Notes: generated by a model not told the origin, from the letters alone. Positions 41,314 to 50,304 are shown, counted from the first letter of the stretch. The stretch is DNA of 64,000 nt from Methylocystis sp. L43 (GCF_015709525.1 NZ_JADNRA010000032.1:124001-188000); one strand, 5' to 3'. Numbers and translations: made by a program.

Positions 41314-41615
41314 CCGCCATCGACGCGCGCATGATTGAAGACGGCGATCCGCTTGTCTTCGACGTGACGGTGCGCGATCAGGGAAGCGAAACGCAGCATC
41401 GCGTCACGCTCTCGCGAAAAGATCTGCTGCGGCTCGGCGGCGGCGCCGATGCGCAAAGATTTATAGGCGCCGTCTTTCGCTTTCTGCTCGACCGCGAAGC
41501 AAAGGAGAGCATTCTCGCGCGCTTCGACATGAGCGTCGTCGCTGGCTATTTCCCGGAGTTCGAGCAAAAGCTGCCTCACTATCTCGCCCTGAAGCGTCAT
41601 TGCGACCGCGAGTGA
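41310..41615 (+). CDS. Hypothetical protein coupled to the peroxidase gene
   Basis: 101 residues beginning at a GTG that overlaps the peroxidase stop (GTGA). The sequence is soluble and mixed alpha/beta (FDVTVRDQGSETQHRVTLSRKDLLRL, then FRFLLDREAKESILARFDMSVVAGYFPEFEQKLPHYL). I do not recognise the family. The tight overlap makes it a real gene and suggests a role linked to the peroxidase. Confidence 0.65.
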   Translation: MTAIDARMIEDGDPLVFDVTVRDQGSETQHRVTLSRKDLLRLGGGADAQRFIGAVFRFLLDREAKESILARFDMSVVAGYFPEFEQKLPHYLALKRHCDRE

Positions 41616-41623
41616 AGCGTCTG

Positions 41624-41655
41624 ACGCTCCTCGCAAGGACGTCGAGCGTTTTTTT
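41624..41655 (+). terminator. Terminator of the peroxidase operon
   Basis: A 6-bp stem ACGCTC / GAGCGT with a 14-base loop that can fold further, ending in a run of seven T. It starts nine bases after the upstream stop and reaches the stop codon of the convergent porin gene. Confidence 0.55.
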
Positions 41656-43852
41656 AAAACGCCGCGCGCAAGCGCAGCCCAAAGACATTGACCGGACCGC
41701 GCGCGCTGTTATGCGCGGGATTGACCAGCAGCTGATAATCGAAGGTCGCATCGATATTCTTGCCGAAGCCGATCTTGTAATAGGCCTCCATGTTCTTCTC
41801 GCCGGCGTAGGAGAGCGCGCCGTCGCCGATATAGACGCTGGTTCCGCCAAGTTCGAAGTAGCGCACGCGCGAACCGTGTAGTCCGCTGAAGGCGCCGGCG
41901 AGGCCGATCTCGTCGTCGTCGCATCCCCAAAGCGCACCGCCGGCGACGAAGCCGAATGCGACGGAGCGGTCGATATCCGTGTAATCGACCGTCTCATAGC
42001 GCCCGTCGGCCATGCTGGCGCGCAGGAAAAACCCAAGATGCGGCGCGATCTGCTGCTTGATGTTTATCCCGCCGCCGGTTTTCACGGCGCGCCCTCGCGC
42101 GGTGTCGACTCGCGGCGGGAAATCGCCGGCGAGATAGGCGTAACGGATGACGTTATCGATTTTGCTCAGATAGCCGTTGTCGCCATAGACGAGAAATTTG
42201 ATCGCGCCGGGCTGATCGAAAAGATCATATCGCGCCTCGAATTCCGCGACGCCCATGAACTGGCGGAACAGTTGCGGCTCGATGTCGAAACTGTTTGGCG
42301 TTGTCGAGAGCTGAAACACGCCGCCGCGCGCCGTCCACCAGTCCTGCTTCCACTCTGCCGCGAGGCCATAGGTGTAACCCCAGGCGTCGGCCGCGTAGTC
42401 GAAGGCGCCCATCGTGTTGAACGCGAAGTTGAGAAAGCCGGTCGTGGGATCATGCGCGTAGACGTTGTCGTCGAAAACGTCGCCGACGGCGAATTTTCCC
42501 AGCGTGATGACGATGCGATTCTTGTCGACCTTGCCCGAGATCTGGTTTTGCGTCGATTCCAGCACTTCGCTCCGGGCGCCGATATCTGGGTCTCTCTGCC
42601 GCTCGCCGCCATTCAATCCGATGATCTGGCGCAGGAAGTAACGCTGGAAGCGCATATAGGGGGCCGCGCGGCCGACCTTTGCGACCGCGGCGTTGACGTA
42701 AGACGCCGCGCCGACCGAATTGGCGAGCCCATAGCCGGCGTCAATCTCGGGGTTGAGGTAGACGGCGCCGCCGTCCCACAGGCGCAGGCCAAGGAAAAGA
42801 TTGGTGGTCGAGCCGACATGGGCCTTGCCGCCGGAAGGAAAGCTGTTGGGTCCGTCATAGAGCGCGCGAAACCGCGGATAGGCCTGGACGACATTCGTCG
42901 TCTGCGCATGCACGCTGTAGCGTTCAGGGGCGTCCGGATCGCCGGCGTTCCCGCCATTGCCCGAATTCGGGCCGTCATGCGCGTGCTGGCCGTAGTGCAA
43001 CTCGCCAGAAATCTCACTCTTCGCGCCGAAATGATAGTTCAGACCGAATCGCAGCAGATGGTTCTCATTGCGCATGCGCGACGCATAGGCATAGCCGGCG
43101 CCATTGTCGAAGACCTGTGTGTTCAGCGACTGATTGAGGAAGAGATATTCGGCGCGCGCCGACCAATTGTCGGCGAAGGCGTATTCGAAGCCGGCGCCGA
43201 TCGCATATTTCATCCGAGAGGATTGCGACCATGGCGCAGAGAAAATGGCGTCGGGACCACCGGGGCCGAGCGTCAGCGTCGCTGGGCCGCGCGCCCCGCC
43301 CGCCGCGACGCCGCCCGTCAGATAGAAGAGCGAGCGGTCCCATGCGTAGCCGACGCGCCCGCGAATGCTCGCGAAGAAATTCGCGCTCGAATTGGCGGAG
43401 AGCGCGTACGCCGGAAGGCCGGGAACATAGGTCGGCGAGGCGGGGAAAAGCCCATGCGGGCCGCGCCTGCCGTCAAGAAGGCTGAGATCGGTTTCGAAAC
43501 CCCAGACGAAGGGGCCACGCTGCCAATTATATCCGACCTGCACGCCGACGGTGACGCCTGGGCGCGTCACGCCACTCGGATAAAGATCGAAGACGGGCGC
43601 GCCGAAGCCGCTCGTCGCCTGCAGCCGCTCGCCTGCGTGCAGAGGAACGGCGCCGCCGAGGCTCGCGCCCATATACATGCCGACCCAGCTGAAGACCGGC
43701 GGCCGGTCTTCGCAGCGCGCCGCGTTCCCATTCAACGCGCAAAATGCAAAACTAAGAGCGACGACAAAAGACGGGCGCGCGGCGGCGCTCGTCGGCGCTC
43801 CATGTCGAGGAACGGCGACGCTCGATTTCGGGCTGGATCGAGGCCTGCGCAT
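41654..43852 (-). CDS. Outer-membrane protein: Omp25-like barrel fused to an OprB-type porin
   Basis: 732 residues, about twice the length of either part alone. After a signal peptide (SFVVALSFAFCALNGNAARCED), residues about 55-280 resemble the Omp25/RopB small beta-barrel of rhizobia: WVGMYMGASLGG, GGQ-like strands, FFASIRGRVGYAWDRSLFYLTGG, WSARAEYLFLN and the terminal LLRFGLNYHFG. A His/Gly linker follows, then an OprB-type carbohydrate porin, ending in the barrel-assembly signal with a C-terminal Phe (FGLRLRAAF). The single frame is uninterrupted. The transported sugar, if any, is unknown. Confidence 0.8.
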   Translation of the reverse strand: MRRPRSSPKSSVAVPRHGAPTSAAARPSFVVALSFAFCALNGNAARCEDRPPVFSWVGMYMGASLGGAVPLHAGERLQATSGFGAPVFDLYPSGVTRPGVTVGVQVGYNWQRGPFVWGFETDLSLLDGRRGPHGLFPASPTYVPGLPAYALSANSSANFFASIRGRVGYAWDRSLFYLTGGVAAGGARGPATLTLGPGGPDAIFSAPWSQSSRMKYAIGAGFEYAFADNWSARAEYLFLNQSLNTQVFDNGAGYAYASRMRNENHLLRFGLNYHFGAKSEISGELHYGQHAHDGPNSGNGGNAGDPDAPERYSVHAQTTNVVQAYPRFRALYDGPNSFPSGGKAHVGSTTNLFLGLRLWDGGAVYLNPEIDAGYGLANSVGAASYVNAAVAKVGRAAPYMRFQRYFLRQIIGLNGGERQRDPDIGARSEVLESTQNQISGKVDKNRIVITLGKFAVGDVFDDNVYAHDPTTGFLNFAFNTMGAFDYAADAWGYTYGLAAEWKQDWWTARGGVFQLSTTPNSFDIEPQLFRQFMGVAEFEARYDLFDQPGAIKFLVYGDNGYLSKIDNVIRYAYLAGDFPPRVDTARGRAVKTGGGINIKQQIAPHLGFFLRASMADGRYETVDYTDIDRSVAFGFVAGGALWGCDDDEIGLAGAFSGLHGSRVRYFELGGTSVYIGDGALSYAGEKNMEAYYKIGFGKNIDATFDYQLLVNPAHNSARGPVNVFGLRLRAAF

Positions 43853-44062
43853 GCGCTGTTAAGAACCTTGCCGGCGACGTCTCCGTTGGATAGCGATAAG
43901 GCTGCGCCAGAACCAAGCGCCGCGCGAATCATCCTTTGGCCAAATAGTAAAACTCTGTGACAGATTTTCGCGGCGACTATTGGCGCAGTCCTTGCTTTGA
44001 ACTGTAAAAAACGGCTGCCAGCCGCGCAAAACAAAGCGGGCCGCCAAGAGGGAGTTCTTGCA

Positions 44063-45523
44063 ATGGACTCACGCATAACGCAGTTCGATGAACTGGCTGG
44101 AGCGGACGGCCGCACCCGCGCCCCTTATCGCAAGCTTTCGCAATGGCTCGCGGAAACCCCGCCCGAACTCCTGGCCTCGCGACGCGAGCAGGCGGAGCTG
44201 CTTTTTCGTCGCATCGGCATCACCTTCGCGGTCTATGGCGCCCAGGAGGCGACCGAGCGCCTCATTCCCTTCGATATTCTGCCGCGCATACTCGCCCGCA
44301 GCGAATGGGCGACCCTCGAAAAAGGTCTGATCCAGCGCGTCACCGCGCTCAACGCGTTTCTTGCCGACATCTACGGCGCCGGCGAGATCTTGAGGGCTGG
44401 AATCGTTCCCGCCGATCTTGTCTATCGCAACCCGGCCTATTGCCCCGATATGGCGGGCCGCCGCGTGCCCTTCGATATTTACGTGCATATCGCTGGCGTC
44501 GACATCGTGCGCACCGACGATCAGGGCTTCTTCGTTCTCGAGGACAATGCTCGGACGCCGTCTGGGGTCTCCTATATGCTCGAGAACCGCGAAGTGATGA
44601 TGCGGCTTTTTCCGGAGCTCTTCGCGCTGCATCGCGTCGCGCCGATCGAAAACTATCCCGACGAACTGCTCGGGACTTTGCGCTCGGTCGCCCCGCCGCG
44701 CGCCAACGGCGATCCGACGGTCGTCCTGATGACGCCCGGCCAGTACAATTCAGCCTTCTACGAACACTCGTTTCTCGCCGACAAGCTCGGCGTCGAGCTT
44801 GTCGAGGGCCGCGATCTCTTCGTTCGCGACGACGTCGTCTATATGCGCACGACCGAGGGCCCGCGCCGCGTCGACGTTATTTATCGGCGCATCGACGACG
44901 ACTTCCTCGACCCGCTGTGCTTCCGGCCGGATTCGGCGCTCGGCGTCGCCGGGCTGATGGGCGCCTATCAAGCAGGCAATGTGACGCTGGCGAATGCAGT
45001 CGGCGCCGGCGCCGCCGACGACAAGGCGATGTACACCTACATGCCTGACATTATTAAGTTTTATCTAGGCGAGGCGCCGCTCTTGCAGAATGTTCCGACC
45101 TTCCGCTGCCGTGAACAGGAGGCGCTCGCTTACGTGCTCGACCATCTCGATGAACTCGTCGTCAAGGAAGTGAACGGCTCCGGCGGCTACGGCATGCTCG
45201 TGGGACCGCATGCGACGAGGGCGCAGATCGAGGAGTTTCGCGCAAAGCTTAAGGCGCATCCGCAGAATTTCATTGCTCAGCCGACGCTGGCGCTCTCGAC
45301 ATGCCCCATCGCCATGGCCTCGGGCGTCGCGCCGCGCCACGTCGATCTGCGGCCCTTCGTGCTGCAGGGCGCCAATGGCGCCCGCGTCGTCCCGGGCGGT
45401 TTGACCCGGGTCGCGATGACGGAGAAATCGCTCGTTGTGAATTCAAGCCAGGGCGGCGGCACCAAGGACACCTGGGTGATCGACGACGCGTGGAGCGCCG
45501 AAGAGGCGATGGGGCAAGCGTGA
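44063..45523 (+). CDS. Circularly permuted ATP-grasp protein
   Basis: 486 residues. The family (DUF404/DUF407 type) is recognised by FDIYVHIAGVDIVRTDDQGFFVLEDNARTPSGVSYMLENR and VVKEVNGSGGYGMLVGP, with the ATP-grasp order circularly permuted. ATG 44063 has GAGGGAG upstream. These proteins are predicted amide or peptide ligases; no product is known. It leads a tight three-gene block with an alpha-E protein and a transglutaminase, a pairing widely conserved in proteobacteria and actinobacteria. Confidence 0.9.
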   Translation: MDSRITQFDELAGADGRTRAPYRKLSQWLAETPPELLASRREQAELLFRRIGITFAVYGAQEATERLIPFDILPRILARSEWATLEKGLIQRVTALNAFLADIYGAGEILRAGIVPADLVYRNPAYCPDMAGRRVPFDIYVHIAGVDIVRTDDQGFFVLEDNARTPSGVSYMLENREVMMRLFPELFALHRVAPIENYPDELLGTLRSVAPPRANGDPTVVLMTPGQYNSAFYEHSFLADKLGVELVEGRDLFVRDDVVYMRTTEGPRRVDVIYRRIDDDFLDPLCFRPDSALGVAGLMGAYQAGNVTLANAVGAGAADDKAMYTYMPDIIKFYLGEAPLLQNVPTFRCREQEALAYVLDHLDELVVKEVNGSGGYGMLVGPHATRAQIEEFRAKLKAHPQNFIAQPTLALSTCPIAMASGVAPRHVDLRPFVLQGANGARVVPGGLTRVAMTEKSLVVNSSQGGGTKDTWVIDDAWSAEEAMGQA

Positions 45524-45590
45524 GAAGACGCTCGCAAACGCCGCGATGAACATCGATGATCTCCAAAGCGACTCATAAACGGACGTGCTG

Positions 45591-46538
45591 ATGCTTTCCC
45601 GCACCGCCGACAATCTGTACTGGCTCGCCCGCTACATGGAGCGCGCCGACTTCCTGGCGCGCGCCATCCAGGCGTCGCGGCGCCTCGCCGCGCTGCCCAA
45701 GGCCTATGGCGGCGACGAAACCGAGTGGGAAAGCGTGCTGCTGTCGTCGGGCGCGGCGCTATCGTTCGATGCCTCCGGACGCCCCGTCGATGAAGCCAAC
45801 GTCATCGAGTTTCTCACCTTCGCGCCGGAGAATCCGGGATCGATCCGCAATTGCCTGGAGCAGGCGCGCGCCAACGCCCGCGCCGTGCGCACGGCGTTGA
45901 CCATCGAAATGTGGGAGTCGATCAACGACGCCTATCTGGAAATGCGCGCGCTGGAGTCGCGCGGCGTCGTCCCTTGCGCGCAGGAACTGGCGCGCTTTCT
46001 TGAGGTCATCAAGCAGACGTCGCTGACCTATGACGGCGGCGCCTATCGCACCATGCTGCGCAACGACGCCTATTGGTTCTCGCGCGTCGGGCTTTTCATC
46101 GAGCGCGCCGACAACACGGCGCGTCTGCTCGACGTCAAATATCATGTGCTGTTGCCCGAGAAGGAGATCGTCGGCGGTTCGCTCGACTATTTCCAATGGT
46201 CGGCCATTCTGCGCGCCGTGTCGGCGCATACCGCCTATCATTGGGTCTATCGCACGAGCATGAAGCCTTGGCTTGTCGCCGATCTGTTGATCCTGCGACC
46301 GGAGATGCCGCGTTCGCTGATTTCCTGCTATGAGTCGATCGTGCGCAATCTCGACAATCTTGCCCGCGCCCACGGGCGCCAGGGCTCATCGCAGCGTCAC
46401 GCCCGCGGCGTCTACGGCAAGCTCGAAAAACTGAATATGGAGAGCGTCTTTCAGGGCGGGCTGCATGAATTCGTGCAGTCCTTCATCTCGGAAAACAACC
46501 GACTGGCCGCGCTCATCTCCGAGCAATATCTCTTCTGA
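45591..46538 (+). CDS. Alpha-E domain protein
   Basis: 315 residues, nearly all helix. The start MLSRTADNLYWLARYMERADFLAR is diagnostic; SRVGLFIERADNTARLLDVKYHVLLP and the end SFISENNRLAALISEQYLF are also typical. No enzyme motif is known; it is always found beside circularly permuted ATP-grasp proteins and is thought to assist them. ATG 45591 is preferred over the GTG two codons earlier. 67 bases separate it from the ATP-grasp gene. Confidence 0.9.
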   Translation: MLSRTADNLYWLARYMERADFLARAIQASRRLAALPKAYGGDETEWESVLLSSGAALSFDASGRPVDEANVIEFLTFAPENPGSIRNCLEQARANARAVRTALTIEMWESINDAYLEMRALESRGVVPCAQELARFLEVIKQTSLTYDGGAYRTMLRNDAYWFSRVGLFIERADNTARLLDVKYHVLLPEKEIVGGSLDYFQWSAILRAVSAHTAYHWVYRTSMKPWLVADLLILRPEMPRSLISCYESIVRNLDNLARAHGRQGSSQRHARGVYGKLEKLNMESVFQGGLHEFVQSFISENNRLAALISEQYLF

Positions 46539-46548
46539 GCGAAATCAG

Positions 46549-47385
46549 ATGCGCATCCGCATAAGGCATGAAACGACCTATCGCTATGCCGAGCCGCCGC
46601 GAACGGCGGTGCAGCATCTTCGCCTGACGCCGCGCAATCACGATGGGCAGCATGTCGTCGACTGGCGCATCGATGTCGATCGCGATTGCCGACTGGTGCA
46701 GTCGGAAGACGCCTTCGGCAATACGCTCCACCGCTTCTCCGTGGACGGGCCGCTTGAGTCGATTTCCACCGTGGTGGAAGGGGAAGTGACGACCTTCGAC
46801 ATGGCCGGAGTCGTATCGGGCGCGGTCGAGCGCTTTCCGCCGGTCCTGTTCATGCGCGACACGCCGCTGACGACGCCGAGCGCAGCGATCTGCGATTTCG
46901 CGCGCGAAACGACGTCAAAGGAAAGCGGAACGCTCTCGAAGCTCCATGCGCTGCTTGGCGCGATTCACGAATCACTCACATTCGACGCCGCCGCCACGCA
47001 TTCGGCGACGACAGCGGCGGAATGTTTCGAGCATCGCAAGGGCGTCTGTCAGGATTTTTCGCATCTCTTCATCGCCTGCGCGCGCGGGATCGGCGCGCCG
47101 GCGCGCTATGTGAGCGGCTATTTCCTCGGCAGCGATGACGAGGATCAGGTCGCCGGCCACGCATGGGCCGAGGCCTATGTCGAGGATCTCGGTTGGGTGG
47201 CCTTCGATCCCACGCATGGCGTCGCGCCGCAGGAAAATCATGTGCGCGTCGCCGTAGCGCTCGACTATCTGGGCGCGGCCCCGATTCGCGGCGCGCACTC
47301 CGGCGGCGGCGGCGAAACGCTGGACGTCAAAGTGCGCGTCGCGCGCGCGGCGGCCTTCAGCCAGTCGCAATCACAATCGCAGTAG
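46549..47385 (+). CDS. Transglutaminase-like Cys protease/ligase
   Basis: 278 residues. The N-terminal beta domain (IRHETTYRYAEPPRTAVQHLRLTPR) precedes the transglutaminase core with Cys167 (GVCQDFSHLFI), His204 (AGHAWAEAY) and Asp220 (FDPTHG). The protein ends in an odd Ser-Gln repeat (SQSQSQSQ). It starts 10 bases after the alpha-E gene, so all three are one operon. It may cut or cross-link the peptide product of the ATP-grasp enzyme; that is inference. Confidence 0.9.
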   Translation: MRIRIRHETTYRYAEPPRTAVQHLRLTPRNHDGQHVVDWRIDVDRDCRLVQSEDAFGNTLHRFSVDGPLESISTVVEGEVTTFDMAGVVSGAVERFPPVLFMRDTPLTTPSAAICDFARETTSKESGTLSKLHALLGAIHESLTFDAAATHSATTAAECFEHRKGVCQDFSHLFIACARGIGAPARYVSGYFLGSDDEDQVAGHAWAEAYVEDLGWVAFDPTHGVAPQENHVRVAVALDYLGAAPIRGAHSGGGGETLDVKVRVARAAAFSQSQSQSQ

Positions 47386-47391
47386 CTCGTC

Positions 47392-47886
47392 TCAGACTCC
47401 GACCAATTGATCGACCGCCGCGCTCTGGCGCGCGTCGGCGTCGCTTCGCCCGCGCTCGGGCAAGCCAATTTCTTCGCACGGCGCGAAGCGCAGCCCGTCT
47501 TCGTCATATTGAAAATCGCATGCGTTGAGCGCGGCCACGACGCGCGGCCAGACGCCCTTCCTGTCCCAGCGATGGTAGCGCGTATAGGCCGTGTACCATT
47601 TGCCGAACCGCGGCGGCAGGCTGCGCCAGGGCGCGCCGGTGCGAACGATCCAGAACACCGCTTCGAGAAAAAGCCGATTGTCGCGGGCTCGACAGCCTGG
47701 GTCGCCCTGTTTTCCGGGAAGGACGGGCGCGACGGCCTGCCAATGTTCGTCAGAAAGATAATTCTCAATCAATTGATCCTCCGTCGCGGCGCATTGCGAC
47801 GTCGACCCGCCGGACCGTCTTCGATGTGAAGGGCCGACATGATCGATCGATATTTCTATCCTAGGTTGTAATTTTAAACAGCACAA
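47392..47886 (-). pseudogene. IS5-family transposase, N-terminal fragment
   Basis: Residues about 42-110 match the N-terminal domain of IS5-type transposases: LSDEHWQAVAPVLPGKQGDPG, NRLFLEAVFWIVRTGAPWRSLPPRFGKW and a following WDRKGVW. After that the frame becomes unrelated (ALNACDFQYDEDGLRF) and stops next to the transglutaminase gene, so the DDE catalytic core is missing. No terminal inverted repeats are visible. The true N-terminus is uncertain. It is a dead remnant or a captured N-terminal domain. Confidence 0.75.
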
Positions 47887-47987
47887 CCTGTTTTGGCGGG
47901 GTCGTCCGGCGAAGATTTGCGTTCAGCCGCCGCATGAGACGGGACGCCAGAGCTCCGAATCCAGGTTTCGAGGGGGTCATCTCACCG

Positions 47988-48125
47988 CGTCATGGCCGCG
48001 CTTGTCGCGGCCATCCACGCGACGACACGAGGCAAATGTGAGGATATGAGCCGAAATTACCGTCTCCGCGCGATGCGTTTCGCGGTTGACCGGCGTGGAT
48101 GCCCGGCACAAGGCCGGGCATGACG
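47988..48125. repeat. Inverted pair of REP-like palindromic elements
   Basis: Two 33-base elements, 47988-48020 and 48093-48125, lie in opposite orientation 72 bases apart. Both share the flanks CGTCATG and CATCCACGC and the loop CTTGT, but the 6-bp stems differ (GCCGCG/CGCGGC in one, CCCGGC/GCCGGG in the other) so that pairing is kept. They fill most of the 374-base gap between the transposase fragment and tRNA-Thr; nothing else is seen in that gap. Confidence 0.75.
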
Positions 48126-48260
48126 GCTGAGAGTGAGCTGAAATCCACTCGAGCTCGAAGCCCTGGGCTGGACGCGCGCGCGCTTGCGACTTGCGCCTCC
48201 CTGTGGCACACAGGCGCCGAACGCGTCGGACGCGATTTCAGTCGTTTCGGGCGATCAAGC

Positions 48261-48335
<75 letters not shown>

Positions 48336-48338
48336 GCT

Positions 48339-48998
48339 TTCCCTAAGGAAATCCAACACTTTGCGAAAGACACGCTCGCGGCGTTTCAGAACGTCCGAGA
48401 CGGAACGGAACGCGAAAACCCGCGCAAGTTGGGTGAAAACTGGGTAGCGCGTCTACTTCGCCAGGCGCAGTTCGCCACCTCGCGCGGCGAAGAGCAGGAC
48501 CGCCTCTCACGTGGCATCTATATCACCGCCGTCGCTGCGCGCGAGGAAATGGCGAGAATTCCCCGCCGCATCGTGGACGCCTTTGATGGCGCGATTCCCG
48601 AGTTCGCCGCCGCGCTCGCCGCGAAGTGGCAGATCCCTGCGCGAGACGCGACGCATCTGCTGCGCGCAGAGTTTCGGCGGACGCGAACTCGGATGGCGCA
48701 GGAATTCGCCGCGCTCGCGGCTGAAGGGCCGGAATTTATCGAACACGACCTGGACGACGACAGACTGACGACGATCTCGGAAGGAAAATTTGAGCGGAAT
48801 GACAACAACCAAAGGCCACAGCGCCGTTCGGGCAATGAAAAAGCCGACCAAGCTCTCGGAAGGCACGGTCTGGGAGAACTTGGAACTGTTTCCGACGCCG
48901 CCATGGGCGACGCGGGAGCATGGCGGCAAGGCGGGGAGAGGAAGAGCCAGTTGGAACTTTGTGCCGCCGTTATGGTTGTGCGTGATCACCAACCATGA
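48339..48998 (+). CDS. Hypothetical ORF next to tRNA-Thr (start uncertain)
   Basis: The frame is open from inside tRNA-Thr to 48998. The central part (about 48430-48790) looks like protein: ENWVARLLRQAQFATSRGEEQ, REEMARIPRRIVDAFDGAIPEFAAALAAKW, FRRTRTRMAQEFAALAAEGPEFIEHDLDDD. The last 60 or so residues overlap another reading frame that looks more genuine. There is no clear start codon with a ribosome site. I do not recognise the family. Position and condition suggest cargo of a decayed integrated element. Confidence 0.35.
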   Translation, partial: FPKEIQHFAKDTLAAFQNVRDGTERENPRKLGENWVARLLRQAQFATSRGEEQDRLSRGIYITAVAAREEMARIPRRIVDAFDGAIPEFAAALAAKWQIPARDATHLLRAEFRRTRTRMAQEFAALAAEGPEFIEHDLDDDRLTTISEGKFERNDNNQRPQRRSGNEKADQALGRHGLGELGTVSDAAMGDAGAWRQGGERKSQLELCAAVMVVRDHQP

Positions 48999-49005
48999 GG
49001 GCTAA
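48799..49005 (+). pseudogene. Possible phage DNA methyltransferase N-terminal remnant
   Basis: The frame from ATG 48799 contains GTVWENLELFPTPPWATR. The piece FPTPPWATR is the usual N-terminus of phage-borne adenine DNA methyltransferases. After it the sequence turns into Gly/Arg-rich and unrelated residues and stops at 49005, so the catalytic domain is missing. It overlaps the preceding ORF in another frame. Evidence is one short motif only. Confidence 0.35.
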
Positions 49006-49009
49006 AGCC

Positions 49010-49399
49010 ATGATTGAGAACATCGACATGGATGCACGTAAACGAGCTGCCGTAGGTGTTGCGGCGCTAGTTGGGGTTCTCGTTGGACTTTCCATCCTCA
49101 CGTCGGAGTTCGGCCGCAGATCGACCGCGCAATTGGGTACAAATTACTCGGATGGCGCCTTAAACGCTGAAGGGATGTTGGCCGAAGTCCGGAACATGCC
49201 GCAGAACATTTATGGGTATGCCGGCGGCATGGCGAGAAATGTCGCAGCAGCTGCGAAGTGGTCGGAGGAGGAGTGGACCGTCGCCATTAACGCTGTCAGC
49301 GAGCTTCGGCAGAAAAATGAAAAAAATAACGTGGCTCGCCAAGATGACTCCAACGGGGCTTGGCAGCCGCCCGAGGAGATTCGAGGCAACCCCAACTAA
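49010..49399 (+). CDS. Hypothetical single-pass membrane protein
   Basis: 129 residues from ATG 49010, with AGGG eight bases upstream. Residues about 10-30 (AAVGVAALVGVLVGLSIL) form one membrane helix; the rest is polar, with SEEEWTVAINAVSELRQKNEKNN near the end. No family recognised. Base composition is slightly lower in GC than neighbours. It belongs to the accessory stretch after tRNA-Thr. Confidence 0.5.
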   Translation: MIENIDMDARKRAAVGVAALVGVLVGLSILTSEFGRRSTAQLGTNYSDGALNAEGMLAEVRNMPQNIYGYAGGMARNVAAAAKWSEEEWTVAINAVSELRQKNEKNNVARQDDSNGAWQPPEEIRGNPN

Positions 49400-49701
49400 T
49401 TCGCAAAGCGGTCAAGATCAACATTTCATCCAAACGAGCCTCCGCTTCGCGCAACGCGGCCTTAGCTTCCGCGTTGCGTCGATCCCTAGCGAGCACGACT
49501 TTAACAGCGCGGGTCCATCGGGTGGGTGGAACTGGATCTTCCGGAGGAACGGCGCTCACTCCGCAGTCGCAGCACGATAACAAGGAGCGATCGCGCCGGC
49601 GTCGGCAGGGGCGAGGCGATGCGTGACCGTAAAGGCATGTTAACCATCGGGAAGAAGCTGTGCGCGGGCGCACTGTTCATTTCCATGAGACGCGCGATGA
49701 T
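49400..49701. other. Gene-poor stretch
   Basis: No convincing gene here. An antisense frame covers 49296-49673 but has only a short helix-like piece (AEAKAALREAEARLDEML) and overlaps the membrane-protein gene, so I do not call it. Confidence 0.4.
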
Positions 49702-49780
49702 CTGATCGTTGCGAAAACGTTCTGCGTTTCGGAGCGATCAGGGGCCGGGCTGTGAAGGCGCGCCGGCCCCTTTTGCGGGC
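49702..49780 (+). ncRNA. Two consecutive hairpins: terminator and possible small RNA end
   Basis: An imperfect long hairpin (49702-49740; arms begin CTGATCG and end CGATCAG) is followed directly by a G+C-rich stem GGGGCCGG (49741-49748) / CCGGCCCC (49763-49770) and TTTT. The second is a good Rho-independent terminator. Together they resemble the 3' half of a small RNA, but no promoter is evident, so it may only end the upstream membrane-protein transcript. Confidence 0.4.
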
Positions 49781-49830
49781 TTTTTCGATGTCGTCGAGGG
49801 GGACGGCGACGCGAGGCGCGCCGGGAGATC

Positions 49831-50049
49831 TTACGAGAGGATCGAGTTCAAGCGGGAGAAGGCTTTTGAGCTGTAGTCTCTAAAGGGAAGGCTTTCGAAA
49901 AAGTCCTCAACGGCTTTGGGGTTCTGGCCCCAGGCGATCAGGAAGCCCGCCACCGCCAATAGCAGCAGGGACAGCAACCCCGACGAGAGGCCGGCGAGAA
50001 CCCCAACCGCCAGAACGACACCAATCTTGGTCCTGTTGCTCATCGCCAT
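49831..50049 (-). CDS. Small two-helix membrane protein
   Basis: 72 residues from ATG 50049, eight bases after AGGAG. One long or two close hydrophobic helices (IGVVLAVGVLAGLSSGLLSLLLLAVAGFLIAWG) precede a polar tail (FFESLPFRDYSSKAFSRLNSIL). No family recognised. Confidence 0.5.
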   Translation of the reverse strand: MAMSNRTKIGVVLAVGVLAGLSSGLLSLLLLAVAGFLIAWGQNPKAVEDFFESLPFRDYSSKAFSRLNSILS

Positions 50050-50304
50050 CGCTACGTCTCCTGATTGCGCCTCATCCGCACGCATCACTTAGATCAACAT
50101 GGTTAATGAACAATGAGCGCGCAAGCTCGCCTGCGCGGCTTAGGCATGGGACAAGCACGGCGCTCCGACGCACGCCAGACTGCTCGGGCGAGCGGGCCCG
50201 TTGAGCTTGGAGCGACTTCGAGACAGGCCAGAGTCGATTCAGCAAGCGCGTCGCCGGGGCGACAAACCGGCCCTGAACTCGCGACTTGCGGCGACCGAAC
50301 GTCT

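Noticed and set aside
42038-43960. 640-codon open frame antisense to the porin
   Set aside because: Its translation has no hydrophobic core or motif; the porin frame has a signal peptide and barrel strands.
47392-47886. Intact IS5-type insertion sequence
   Set aside because: Only the N-terminal domain is left; no DDE core, second ORF or terminal inverted repeats.
47887-48260. CRISPR array
   Set aside because: Only two copies in opposite orientation, each a hairpin; this is a REP-like pair.
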